A stretch of DNA of 64,000 bases from DSSB01 sp046346845 (GTDB lineage Bacteria; UBA10199; DSSB01), in NCBI GenBank assembly GCA_046346845.1, contig JAXMHH010000001.1, forward strand, positions 558,001-622,000, written 5' to 3'. This document shows, piece by piece, positions 24,353 through 32,542 of the stretch. Each line of letters begins with the position of its first letter. The first letter of the stretch is position 1. Position numbers and translations under genes: made by a program. Below the pieces are notes generated by a model that saw nothing but the letters and a program-made list of their open reading frames with translations, ran no database searches and was not told where the DNA came from.

Positions 24353-27300
24353 CTATCCTGCGGTGGCGGACCTTGCCGGGGCCTTCTCCTCAGGCTCCTT
24401 CAATACCGGCTTTTTCCCGTGGTAAAGCTGCAGGCTCTGCACGCTGAAACCCCGCTTCACGATCGACTCGATCCCGCTGACGGCGGCATTGGCCGCGGCG
24501 GTGGTGGTAAAATAGGGGATTCCATATTCTAGCGCGGTGCGTCGGATCGAGTAGCTGTCTTGGGCCGAATTCTTTCCCAAGGGGGTATTGATGACCAGGG
24601 CGACCTCGCCGCTCTTGAGCTTGTCGACCACGTGGGGCGAGCCCTCGGCGACCTTGTTGATGCCCTCGCAGGCCACGCCGTTTTCCATCAGATATTGCCG
24701 CGTGCCGCCCGTCGCCAGGAGCGAAAAGCCTAGGTCTTTCAATTTGCGGGCGGCGGGCAGGATGGAGGGCTTGTCGTGGTCGTTCACGCTGAGAAAGGCC
24801 TGCCCGCGGAGGGGCAAATGAGTCCCCGCGGCGACCTCGGCCTTGGCGAAGGCCGACCCGAAGTCGCGGTCGATGCCCATCACCTCCCCGGTGGATTTCA
24901 TTTCGGGGCCCAAGAGGGTGTCGACCCCGGGGAACTTGGCGAAGGGCAACACGGCCTCCTTCACCGACAGATAAGAAGGAACCACCTGTTTGGTGAAGCC
25001 TTGCTTCTTCAAGCCGATCCCCGCCATCGCCTTGGCCGCGATTTTCGCGAGCGGATGGCCGATGGCCTTGCTGACGAAGGGCACCGTGCGGCTCGCGCGC
25101 GGGTTGACCTCCAGGACGTAGACGGTCTTCCCCTGGATCGCGAACTGGACGTTCATCAGCCCCACCACCTTCAGGGCCTTCGCCATGAGGATGGTCTGGC
25201 GCTTGATCTCTTCCGAAAGCACCAGGTCGATGGAATGGGGCGGCAGGCAGCAGGCGCTGTCGCCGGAATGTACCCCCGCCTCCTCGATGTGTTCCATCAC
25301 CCCGCCGATCACCACATCCTTGCCGTCCGAGATGCAGTCGACGTCGATTTCGATCGCGTCCTCGAGGAACTTATCGATGAGGATGGGGTGCTCGGAGGAG
25401 GCCTTCACCGCCTCCTTCATGTAACGCGCCAAGGCCTTGTCGTCGTAGACGATCTCCATCGCCCGTCCGCCCAGGACGTAGGAAGGCCTCACCACCACCG
25501 GGTAGGTGATGCGCTTGGCGACCTTGAGGGCCTCGGGGAGCGAGCGGGCGGTGCCGTTGGGCGGCTGCTTGAGCTTGAGCTTCTTGAGCAGGGCTTGGAA
25601 GCGCTTGCGGTCCTCGGCGACGTCAATGCTGTCGACGGAGGTGCCGAGGATACGGAACTTCGCGTTGTGGATGGCGTGCGCCAGCTTGAGGGGCGTCTGG
25701 CCGCCGTACTGCACGATCACGCCCAGCGGCTTCTCGCGCTCAAGGATGTTGAGGACGTCCTCCTCGGTGAGCGGCTCGAAATAGAGCCGGTCGGAGGTGT
25801 CGTAGTCGGTGGAGACCGTCTCGGGGTTGCAATTGACCATGATGGTCTCGAAACCCGCCTCCCGCAGCGCCATCGAGGCGTGGACGCAGCAGTAATCAAA
25901 TTCGATGCCCTGCCCGATGCGGTTGGGTCCGCCGCCGAGGATGACGATCTTTTTGCGCTTGGTGACCCCCGCCTCGTCTTCCTGGTCATAGGCCGAATAC
26001 AAATAGGGCGTGTAGGCCTCGAACTCGGCGGCGCAGGTGTCGACGCGCTTGTAGACGGGCTCGATCTTGTGCTTCTTGCGCAGGGCCCGCACCTGGGCGG
26101 GTTTTTTGCCGAGCAGCTCGCCCAGGCGGCGGTCGCTGAAGCCCATCTGCTTGGCCTCCCGCAAGAGCGGCGCGAAGGCCTTGGTGGCCGCCCGTTTGGC
26201 CTGCCGCTTGAGCTCGCCTTCCGCCTCGACCACGTCGCGAATCTGGGCGAGGAACCAGGGGTCGATGGCGCTGAGCTCGAAGATCCGCTCGTCGCTCATC
26301 CCCAGGCGCATCGCGTCGGCCACGTACCAAAGGCGCTCGGCGTTCGGAACCTTCAGCTTCTGCTCGACCAGGGCGCGGGTGGCGGGGTCGGCCTTCGCCT
26401 TCACCTTGGGCTCGAAGCCGGCGCTGCCGATCTCGAGGGAGCGGATGGCCTTTTGCAGGCTTTCCTTGAAGGTGCGACCGACCGCCATGACCTCGCCGAC
26501 CGACTTCATCTGGGTAGTGAGGGTCGCGTCGGCGGTGGGGAATTTCTCGAAGGTGAAACGCGGGATTTTCGTGACCACGTAGTCGATGGTGGGCTCGAAG
26601 GCCGCGGGGGTGTAGCGCGTGATGTCGTTTAGGATCTCGTCGAGGGTATAGCCCACCGCCAGCTTGGTAGCGATCTTGGCGATCGGGAAACCCGTGGCCT
26701 TGCTGGCCAAGGCGCTGGAGCGGGAGACCCGGGGATTCATCTCGATGGCGATGAAACGCCCCGTCTTCGGATCGACCGCGAACTGGATGTTGGACCCGCC
26801 GGTGTCGACGCCGATGCAGCGGATGATCTTGAGCGAGGCGTCGCGGAGCTGCTGGTATTCCTTGTCGGTGAGGGTCTGGGCGGGGGCGATGGTGATGCTG
26901 TCGCCGGTGTGCACGCCCATGGGGTCGAGGTTCTCGATCGAGCAGATGATGACGACGTTGTCCTTGGTGTCGCGCATCACCTCGAGCTCGTACTCTTTCC
27001 AGCCGAGCAGGGATTCCTCGATCAACAGCTGCCGCACCGGCGAGGCGTCGAGGCCCAGGCGAACGTACTCGCGGTACTGTTCCATGTTATAGGCGATGTT
27101 CCCGCCGGTGCCGCCCAGGGTAAAGGCGGGGCGGATGATCGCCGGAAATCCGGTCTCTTCGACCACTTGGAGGGCCTCCTCGAGACTGTGGGCCAGGCCC
27201 GACCGGGGCACGTCGACGCCGATGCGCAGCATGGCCGCCTTGAACTCGGCCCGGTCCTCGGCCATCTTGATCGCCTTCAGGTTGGCGCCGATCAGCTCGA

Positions 27301-27637
27301 CGCCGTATTTCTCGAGGATGCCCATATCGCCCAGCCGGACGGCGAGGTTGAGGGCGGTCTGCCCGCCCAGCGTGGGCAGCAAGGCGTCGGGGCGCTCCTT
27401 CTCGAGGATGCGAGCCACGATCTCGGGCGTCATCGGCTCGATGTAGGTAGCGTCGGCGAAATTGGGATCGGTCATGATGGTGGCGGGGTTGGAATTGATG
27501 AGCACCACCTGGTAGCCGTCTTCCTTGAGCGCCTTGACCGCCTGGACGCCGCTGTAGTCGAATTCGCAGGCCTGGCCGATGACGATGGGGCCGCTGCCGA
27601 TGAGCATGATTTTTTTGAGGTCGCTGCGTTTGGGCAT
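24353..27637 (-). CDS. carB: Carbamoyl-phosphate synthase large subunit
   Basis: A 1094-residue protein, full length for the family. It consists of two homologous ATP-grasp halves (KKIMLIGSGPIVIGQACEFD at the start; KKIVILGGGPNRIGQGIEFD beginning the second half) and a C-terminal MGS-like domain (about 940-1070) that binds allosteric effectors. The central oligomerisation region includes DTCAAEFEAYTPYLYS. It makes carbamoyl phosphate from bicarbonate, ammonia delivered by CarA, and two ATP. ATG 27637 is one base after the carA stop, so the two are translationally coupled. It is the last gene of the pyrR-pyrB-pyrC-carA-carB operon. Confidence 0.99.
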   Translation of the reverse strand: MPKRSDLKKIMLIGSGPIVIGQACEFDYSGVQAVKALKEDGYQVVLINSNPATIMTDPNFADATYIEPMTPEIVARILEKERPDALLPTLGGQTALNLAVRLGDMGILEKYGVELIGANLKAIKMAEDRAEFKAAMLRIGVDVPRSGLAHSLEEALQVVEETGFPAIIRPAFTLGGTGGNIAYNMEQYREYVRLGLDASPVRQLLIEESLLGWKEYELEVMRDTKDNVVIICSIENLDPMGVHTGDSITIAPAQTLTDKEYQQLRDASLKIIRCIGVDTGGSNIQFAVDPKTGRFIAIEMNPRVSRSSALASKATGFPIAKIATKLAVGYTLDEILNDITRYTPAAFEPTIDYVVTKIPRFTFEKFPTADATLTTQMKSVGEVMAVGRTFKESLQKAIRSLEIGSAGFEPKVKAKADPATRALVEQKLKVPNAERLWYVADAMRLGMSDERIFELSAIDPWFLAQIRDVVEAEGELKRQAKRAATKAFAPLLREAKQMGFSDRRLGELLGKKPAQVRALRKKHKIEPVYKRVDTCAAEFEAYTPYLYSAYDQEDEAGVTKRKKIVILGGGPNRIGQGIEFDYCCVHASMALREAGFETIMVNCNPETVSTDYDTSDRLYFEPLTEEDVLNILEREKPLGVIVQYGGQTPLKLAHAIHNAKFRILGTSVDSIDVAEDRKRFQALLKKLKLKQPPNGTARSLPEALKVAKRITYPVVVRPSYVLGGRAMEIVYDDKALARYMKEAVKASSEHPILIDKFLEDAIEIDVDCISDGKDVVIGGVMEHIEEAGVHSGDSACCLPPHSIDLVLSEEIKRQTILMAKALKVVGLMNVQFAIQGKTVYVLEVNPRASRTVPFVSKAIGHPLAKIAAKAMAGIGLKKQGFTKQVVPSYLSVKEAVLPFAKFPGVDTLLGPEMKSTGEVMGIDRDFGSAFAKAEVAAGTHLPLRGQAFLSVNDHDKPSILPAARKLKDLGFSLLATGGTRQYLMENGVACEGINKVAEGSPHVVDKLKSGEVALVINTPLGKNSAQDSYSIRRTALEYGIPYFTTTAAANAAVSGIESIVKRGFSVQSLQLYHGKKPVLKEPEEKAPARSATAG

Positions 27638-27638
27638 A

Positions 27639-28775
27639 TTAATTCTTCTGGTCCATTAGATTTCGAAATTGTTGGAACAAATATAGCGAGTCATGGGGCC
27701 CGGGGGAGGCCTCGGGATGGTACTGCACCGCCATCACCTTCTCCTCGTCCTTGGCGAAGCCCGACACGGTGTTGTCATTAAGGTGGACATGGGTCAGGGC
27801 CCCCACCTTGCCGAGCGATTTCGGCTCGATCGCGAAGCCATGGTTTTGCGCCGTGATCTCGACCCGGCCGTTGCGAAGGTTTTTGACCGGCTGGTTCCCG
27901 CCCCGGTGTCCGAACTTGAGCTTGTAGGTCTTCGCGCCGAGTGCGAGGCCGAGGATTTGGTGGCCCAGACAGATGCCGAAGAGCGGCACCCTGCCGATCA
28001 GCTTGCGGGCGTTCTCGATGCCGTAGCTCACCGCGGCCGGATCGCCGGGGCCGTTGCTCAGGAACACGCCGTCCGGCCGTTCCGCGAGCACCTCCTCGGC
28101 GGGGGTGGCGGCGGGCACCACCTTCACCTCGCAGCCGACGTCGACCAGGTTGCGAAGGATGTTCTTCTTGATGCCGAAGTCGTAGGCGATCACCTTGCGG
28201 CAGGGCCCCGGAACCGGCGGCATTAGCCCGCCCTTTTCCACCGAGTAGGTGCCTTCTTTCCATACATAGGGTTTCTTGCAGGTAACGTCTTTCACCAGGT
28301 CCTTCCCCTCCATGGAGGGGAGCTCCCGGGCCCGTTTTTTCAGGCGCTTGAGATCGAGATCGTCGGTCGAAATCAGACCCGGTTGGGCGCCCCGGTCGCG
28401 GAGATGACGCACCAGGGCTCGGGTGTCGATCCCCTCGATACCGGGGATCCGATAGCGCTTGAGGTAATCGCCCAAGGATTCCTGGGCGCGGAAGTTGCTG
28501 TAGACCCGGGAGTATTCCTTGACGATGAAGCCCTCCACCTGCGGGACCGAAGACTCGACGTCGACGGCATTGACGCCGTAATTGCCGATCATCGGATAGG
28601 TCATCGTCACGATCTGCCCTTTATAGGAGGGATCGGTGAGGATCTCCTGGTAGCCGACCATCGAGGTGTTGAAGACCACCTCCCCGCTCGCTTCGCCGGC
28701 GTAACCGAAGCTATAGCCCTCGAAGTGGGTGCCGTCCTGCAGCATCAATATGGCTTTGTCTTTTTTTAGCAGCAT
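27639..28775 (-). CDS. carA: Carbamoyl-phosphate synthase small subunit (glutaminase)
   Basis: A 378-residue protein. The N-terminal CPSase_sm_chain domain carries LQDGTHFEGYSFGYAGEASG and TDPSYKGQIVTMTYP. The C-terminal class I glutamine amidotransferase has the nucleophile Cys in FGICLGHQILGLALG and the His-Glu pair in QYHPEASPG. It hydrolyses glutamine and channels ammonia to CarB. ATG 28775 has AAGGA five bases upstream. It lies 27 bases downstream of pyrC. Confidence 0.99.
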   Translation of the reverse strand: MLLKKDKAILMLQDGTHFEGYSFGYAGEASGEVVFNTSMVGYQEILTDPSYKGQIVTMTYPMIGNYGVNAVDVESSVPQVEGFIVKEYSRVYSNFRAQESLGDYLKRYRIPGIEGIDTRALVRHLRDRGAQPGLISTDDLDLKRLKKRARELPSMEGKDLVKDVTCKKPYVWKEGTYSVEKGGLMPPVPGPCRKVIAYDFGIKKNILRNLVDVGCEVKVVPAATPAEEVLAERPDGVFLSNGPGDPAAVSYGIENARKLIGRVPLFGICLGHQILGLALGAKTYKLKFGHRGGNQPVKNLRNGRVEITAQNHGFAIEPKSLGKVGALTHVHLNDNTVSGFAKDEEKVMAVQYHPEASPGPHDSLYLFQQFRNLMDQKN

Positions 28776-28802
28776 AAATTCCTTCTCCAGGCGCGTCGCG
28801 CG

Positions 28803-30080
28803 CTAGACTCCATGAACCCGCCTGCCTTCGACCCACGTGCCGAGTACCCTCCCCTTCAGTTCCCAACCCTCGAAGGGACTGTTGCGGCTCTTGGAGAATC
28901 CCTCCGCGGCGCGGTAGGTCCAAAGACCCTGCAAATCCACCAACGCAACATCGGCCGGGGCCCCCACTTTAATCCCTTGGTAGGGGCGCTTCAACACGGC
29001 CAGCGGCCGGGAAGTCATGGCGCGGACCATCTCCGCCAAGCTGAGCTTGCCCTGCTCGACCAGCCGCAGGCTCAAGGGCAGCGCGGTCTCGAAGCCGAGG
29101 ATGCCGAAGGCGGCTTGGTCGAATTCGGTCTCTTTGTCAACCGTGGCGTGGGGCGCGTGGTCGGTGGCGATGCAGTCCAGGGTGCCATCGGCCAGGCCGG
29201 CGACGACCGCTTGGCGGTGCTCCTCGCTGCGCAGCGGCGGGCACATCTTGGCGTGGGTGTCGTAGCCCTCGCAGGCCGAGTCGGTCAGGGTGAAATGGTG
29301 GGGCGCGGCCTCGCCCGTGACGGGCAGGCCCTGGCGCTTGGCCTGGCGGATCAGCTCGACGCTGCCGGCGGTGCTGACATGGGCCACGTGGAGGCGACAG
29401 CCGGTGAGCCGGCTCAAGTAGATGTCGCGGGCCACGATGATGTCCTCGGCCTCGGCGGGGATGCCCCGGAGTCCGAGCCGGCAGCTGACTTCCCCCTCGT
29501 GCATCGACCCGCCCTTGGCCAGAGCAGCGTCCACCGAATGGGTGAGCACGGGCAGGTCGAAGCCTCGGGCATAATCCATCGCCAGGCGCATCAATTGGCT
29601 GTCCATCACCGTCATGCCGTCGTCGGAAATTCCGACGCAGCCGGCCGCCTTCAGCTCGCCGATCTCGGCCAGCTCGGCGCCTTGCAAGCCCTTGCTGATC
29701 GCCCCGATCGGCAAGACCCTCACGCTGGCCCCCTCCCGCGCGCGCTGCAAAATGTAGGAGGTGATGGCGGCGTTGTCGTTCACCGGATTGGTGTTGGCCA
29801 TGCAGCAAATGGTAGTGAAGCCGCCCGCGGCGGCCGAGCGGGTGCCTGTCTCGATCGTCTCTTTATGCTCGAAGCCGGGTTCCCGCAGGTGGGTATGGAG
29901 ATCGACCAGGCCGGGCAACAAGACCAGGCCCTTCCCAGCTACCGTCTCGCCCGACCCTGATAATTGCAATCCGGGCCCGAGCGCCGAAATTTTTCCTTCG
30001 CGGATCAAGAGATCGCCCACCTGATCGAGCCCATGGGTGGGATCGAAGAGACGGACATTTTTTATCAAAGTCTGGGTCAT
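28803..30080 (-). CDS. pyrC: Dihydroorotase (class I)
   Basis: A 425-residue amidohydrolase. The metal-binding HxH is in VDLHTHLREPG, the later histidines in LHVAHVSTAGS, and the catalytic Asp in LDCIATDHAPHATVDKE. VGISDDGMTV matches the class I loop. It closes carbamoyl aspartate to dihydroorotate. ATG 30080 abuts the pyrB stop. All expected motifs are present, so this is an active enzyme and not the pseudo-dihydroorotase that often follows pyrB. Confidence 0.97.
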   Translation of the reverse strand: MTQTLIKNVRLFDPTHGLDQVGDLLIREGKISALGPGLQLSGSGETVAGKGLVLLPGLVDLHTHLREPGFEHKETIETGTRSAAAGGFTTICCMANTNPVNDNAAITSYILQRAREGASVRVLPIGAISKGLQGAELAEIGELKAAGCVGISDDGMTVMDSQLMRLAMDYARGFDLPVLTHSVDAALAKGGSMHEGEVSCRLGLRGIPAEAEDIIVARDIYLSRLTGCRLHVAHVSTAGSVELIRQAKRQGLPVTGEAAPHHFTLTDSACEGYDTHAKMCPPLRSEEHRQAVVAGLADGTLDCIATDHAPHATVDKETEFDQAAFGILGFETALPLSLRLVEQGKLSLAEMVRAMTSRPLAVLKRPYQGIKVGAPADVALVDLQGLWTYRAAEGFSKSRNSPFEGWELKGRVLGTWVEGRRVHGV

Positions 30081-31010
30081 TTAACTCTCCACCTCCCCCG
30101 CCAGGAGATACAGCAGGGCCATGCGCACGGCGACCCCGTTCTTCACCTGGTCGAGGATGAGGGAATAGGGCCCGTCCGCCACCTCCGGAGAGATCTCGAC
30201 CCCGCGGTTGACCGGCCCCGGATGCATGATCACCACGCCGGGCTTGGCGCGCTTGAGCAGAGTGGGGTTCAGGCCGAAGCAGCGGGAGTACTCCCGAAGG
30301 CTGGGAAAGGGCGTGCGGTCGAGGCGCTCGGTCTGGATGCGCAACATCATCACCACGTCCAATTCAGGAAGCACCTCGGCCAAGTCATAGCTGACCTCCA
30401 CGCCCAGGGCGTCGATGCCCAGGGGGATCATGCTCTTGGGGCCCACCACCGTAACCTTGGCCCCGAAGGTCTGGAGACCGCGAATATTGGAACGGGCCAC
30501 CCGGGAGTGGGCGATGTCGCCCACGATCCCGACGTGGAGGCCCTCGATCTTCTTCTTGTGGTCCCGGATGGTCAGCAGGTCGAGCAGGGCCTGGGTGGGG
30601 TGCTCGTGCGCCCCGTCCCCCGCGTTGATGATCCGCGCCCCCTGCAGGATCTTGGCGACCGCGTGGGGCGCGCCGGCCGAGGGATGCCGCACTACCAGGA
30701 TGTCCGGCGACATGGCGATGAGGTTCTTCGCGGTGTCGAGCAAGGTTTCACCCTTGCTGGCGGAAGAGGAAGACTTGCTGATGTTGATGACGTCGGCGGA
30801 AAGGCGCTTGCCGGCGATCTCGAAGCTAGTGCGGGTGCGGGTGGAATTCTCGAAGAACAGGTTGATGACGGTCTTACCGCGCAGGGCAGGGACTTTCTTG
30901 ATCGAACGCCCCCCCACTTCCCGAAAGGTATCGGTGGTTTGGAAGATGAACTCGATCTCCTCCCGGCTCAAATCCGACATGCTCAAGATGTGAGGGTTCT
31001 TCAGCGCCAT
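30081..31010 (-). CDS. pyrB: Aspartate carbamoyltransferase catalytic subunit
   Basis: A 309-residue protein. It has the carbamoyl-phosphate binding motif STRTRTSFEIAGKRL, the mobile loop SSSSASKGETLLDTAKNL, the HPTQALLDLLTI segment, and the aspartate-binding loop MMLRIQTERLD. No pyrI regulatory gene is present, consistent with the class that works with pyrC or is regulated through PyrR. I chose ATG 31010, six bases after the pyrR stop, because the conserved N-terminus (ALKNPHILSMSDLSREEIEF) begins there. Confidence 0.98.
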   Translation of the reverse strand: MALKNPHILSMSDLSREEIEFIFQTTDTFREVGGRSIKKVPALRGKTVINLFFENSTRTRTSFEIAGKRLSADVINISKSSSSASKGETLLDTAKNLIAMSPDILVVRHPSAGAPHAVAKILQGARIINAGDGAHEHPTQALLDLLTIRDHKKKIEGLHVGIVGDIAHSRVARSNIRGLQTFGAKVTVVGPKSMIPLGIDALGVEVSYDLAEVLPELDVVMMLRIQTERLDRTPFPSLREYSRCFGLNPTLLKRAKPGVVIMHPGPVNRGVEISPEVADGPYSLILDQVKNGVAVRMALLYLLAGEVES

Positions 31011-31015
31011 AGGAC

Positions 31016-31546
31016 CTACAATTTCGCCACCACCACTTCGTCTTTGCCGTCCGTCTCGCGGAACCGCACCTTCACCACCTCCCCTTCGGGAACCGCCAGG
31101 GATTTGCCGCAAAAATCGGCTTGCAAGGGGATCTCCCTTCCCCCGCGATCGACCAAGGCCAGCAGCTCGATGCGCTTGGGGCGCCCCAAATCGAACAGAG
31201 CATCCAAAGCAGCCCGCACGGTGCGCCCGGTATAAAGCACGTCGTCGACCAGCAGGATGCGGGCACCGTCGATGGGAAAAGGCAGGACGGTTTCCTTCAC
31301 GATCGGCATATCGGCCACCGCGCTCAGGTCATCGCGGTAGAGATTGATATCGAGGATGCCGATGGGACCGGCTCCCTTCAGCTTGGCGGCCAGACGCTGG
31401 GCCAAGGGCACGCCGCGGGTGTGGATGCCGACCAGACGATAAGGCCCGTCGCTCTCTTGCCGCTCCGCGATCTGGGAAGCCAGGCGCGCCAGAGTCGCCT
31501 CGAGCTGGGCTTCGTCCATCAGTTGCTTTTCGGAGTCTTTCGCCAT
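31016..31546 (-). CDS. pyrR: Pyrimidine operon regulator / uracil phosphoribosyltransferase PyrR
   Basis: A 176-residue protein with a type I phosphoribosyltransferase fold. The PRPP-binding motif is ILLVDDVLYTGRTVRAALDAL (lines up with VDDVLYTGRT in PyrR), and LVGIHTRGVPLAQRLAAKL supplies the flexible-loop side. ATG 31546 with AAGGG seven bases upstream is the clear start. In Bacillus, PyrR binds pyr leader RNA in a UMP-dependent way; elsewhere it acts on translation or only as a UPRTase. Between the terminator and this gene lies a TCGCGG/CCGCGA hairpin that could serve as an RNA target. It is the first full gene of the operon. Confidence 0.95.
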   Translation of the reverse strand: MAKDSEKQLMDEAQLEATLARLASQIAERQESDGPYRLVGIHTRGVPLAQRLAAKLKGAGPIGILDINLYRDDLSAVADMPIVKETVLPFPIDGARILLVDDVLYTGRTVRAALDALFDLGRPKRIELLALVDRGGREIPLQADFCGKSLAVPEGEVVKVRFRETDGKDEVVVAKL

Positions 31547-31592
31547 CGCATTCCCTTCGCTCGCGGACCCGACCCGGACCCGCGAAATGGTC

Positions 31593-31626
31593 AAAAAAAA
31601 ACCTCCCGTTACCGTGGGAGGTTTTT
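31593..31626 (-). terminator. Attenuator (intrinsic terminator) in the pyr operon leader
   Basis: On the minus strand AAAAACCTCCC pairs with GGGAGGTTTTT around an eight-base loop, followed by further T to a total of nine (31601-31593). It lies 107 bases after the predicted transcript start and 47 bases before pyrR. The stop codon of the leader peptide falls in its loop. Confidence 0.88.
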
Positions 31627-31686
31627 GAAAATCCGTTCCAGCGTCTTCTTTTTCTTTTCGAATTCTTGCCAGGTCTTGCCCTGCAC
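31609..31686 (-). CDS. Putative pyr leader peptide (25 aa)
   Basis: GTG at 31686 is preceded by AAGGAG with five bases between. The frame runs 25 codons (MQGKTWQEFEKKKK...NLPR) to TAA at 31611-31609, inside the loop of the attenuator hairpin. A ribosome finishing this peptide would cover the 3' arm of the hairpin and stop it forming. This is the geometry of the E. coli pyrBI leader (known system), where UTP-dependent pausing of RNA polymerase lets the ribosome catch up. The peptide itself has no signature. Evidence is position, start signals and stop placement; expression is not shown. Confidence 0.6.
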   Translation of the reverse strand: MQGKTWQEFEKKKKTLERIFKNLPR

Positions 31687-31739
31687 TCTCGTCTCCTTGG
31701 CGCCGCACGGCGCGGCGCCACCTTGCAAATTGACGGAGC

Positions 31740-31767
31740 CTTATAGTCGGGGCTTCGCAGGTGTCAA
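31740..31767 (-). promoter_or_regulatory. Promoter of the pyrR-pyrB-pyrC-carA-carB operon
   Basis: On the minus strand, consensus TTGACA (31767-31762), a 16-bp spacer, and TATAAG (31745-31740). The predicted start is near 31733. The leader then forms a perfect 8-bp GC hairpin (GGCGCCGC/GCGGCGCC, 31719-31699) directly before the leader-peptide ribosome binding site. Confidence 0.8.
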
Positions 31768-31804
31768 CCTTTATATTGGCCCCAGGGAGTCTTTTTCGGC
31801 CGCC

Positions 31805-32227
31805 TCACATGTCGCCCGAAATTTCGGGAAATCTTATCGCCAATTCCGTCTGTTTGCCAGAGCCTACCGTCAGGGAGACGTTCTTGGTGTACTTCTTCAC
31901 CGCCGTGGCCGTGACGGAATATTTTCCCGGCTTCAGGTCGACCAGGATCCAGGGGGCGTCGCAATCGGTCTCGAAGACGAGATTGCCGGACGCGTCTTTC
32001 ACGCTGAGCTGAATATAAGAGACATAGGCCCGTCCACCGGTCGTGAACATGAGCTTGGTCGAATATTTTGACCAGCGCGGATCCTCCTTGGATTCCGCAA
32101 CGCCGGTGCAGGCAAACTTGAGGTCTTTATAGGTAAGCTCTTGATCCTGGGCGACTTGGGCATCGACAGAAAAGGATAGGAGAGAACCAGCAAAGATAGA
32201 AAGGAATAGGAACAAACCCTTCTTCAT
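31805..32227 (-). CDS. Small exported protein with a beta-sandwich-like domain
   Basis: A 140-residue protein. The cleavable signal peptide is about 1-23 (MKKGLFLFLSIFAGSLLSFS, then VDA before QVAQ). The mature part is beta-rich with a pattern like DUF2846/carboxypeptidase-regulatory-like modules (YIQLSVKDASGNLVFETDC; WILVDLKPGKYSVTATAVKK; NVSLTVGSGKQTELAIRF). Two cysteines could form a disulfide. A strong AAGGAG lies seven bases before ATG 32227. It probably acts in the periplasm; role unknown. It is transcribed in the same direction as the pyr operon but lies upstream of the pyr promoter. Confidence 0.75.
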   Translation of the reverse strand: MKKGLFLFLSIFAGSLLSFSVDAQVAQDQELTYKDLKFACTGVAESKEDPRWSKYSTKLMFTTGGRAYVSYIQLSVKDASGNLVFETDCDAPWILVDLKPGKYSVTATAVKKYTKNVSLTVGSGKQTELAIRFPEISGDM

Positions 32228-32277
32228 AAGGACTTCTCCTTAATTAGACCTGCATTTTACTACCGCGCGGTTTGCCC

Positions 32278-32361
32278 GGCCACAAGGTGGCCGGGTTGCC
32301 CGCTTGCTTGCTCCGAGCTGGCAACCCGAGCTTTAGCCGGCTCGGAATGCTCCGAGCTGGC
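32278..32361. repeat. Cluster of inverted and direct repeats beside tRNA-Thr
   Basis: Three stem-loops fall within 84 bases: GGCCAC/GTGGCC (32278-32292), GGGTTGCC/GGCAACCC (about 32293-32327) and GCTCGGA/TCCGAGC (32340-32357). The 14-mer TGCTCCGAGCTGGC occurs twice (32309-32322 and 32348-32361). The sequence lies between the tRNA-Thr 3' end and the start of the exported protein. No reading frame is evident. Confidence 0.55.
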
Positions 32362-32367
32362 GAATAG

Positions 32368-32440
<73 letters not shown>

Positions 32441-32542
32441 GAAAAGACAAGCGTCTTTAAGTGAACCCTTTCATAACTCGGTCCCTCGATTCAACCGGAA
32501 AATTCCGTCGACACCCCCAAGGGGCGATGTTAGGCGAAGGCC

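Noticed and set aside
24776..26632. 618-codon open frame antisense to carB
   Set aside because: carB is full length and conserved here; the antisense frame is a compositional artefact.
31547..31740. Canonical PyrR-binding loop in the pyr leader
   Set aside because: I looked for ARUCCNGNGAGGYU. The nearest match, TCCGCGAGCG close to pyrR, is one base short and lacks the GAGG core, so a Bacillus-type mechanism is not supported by sequence alone.
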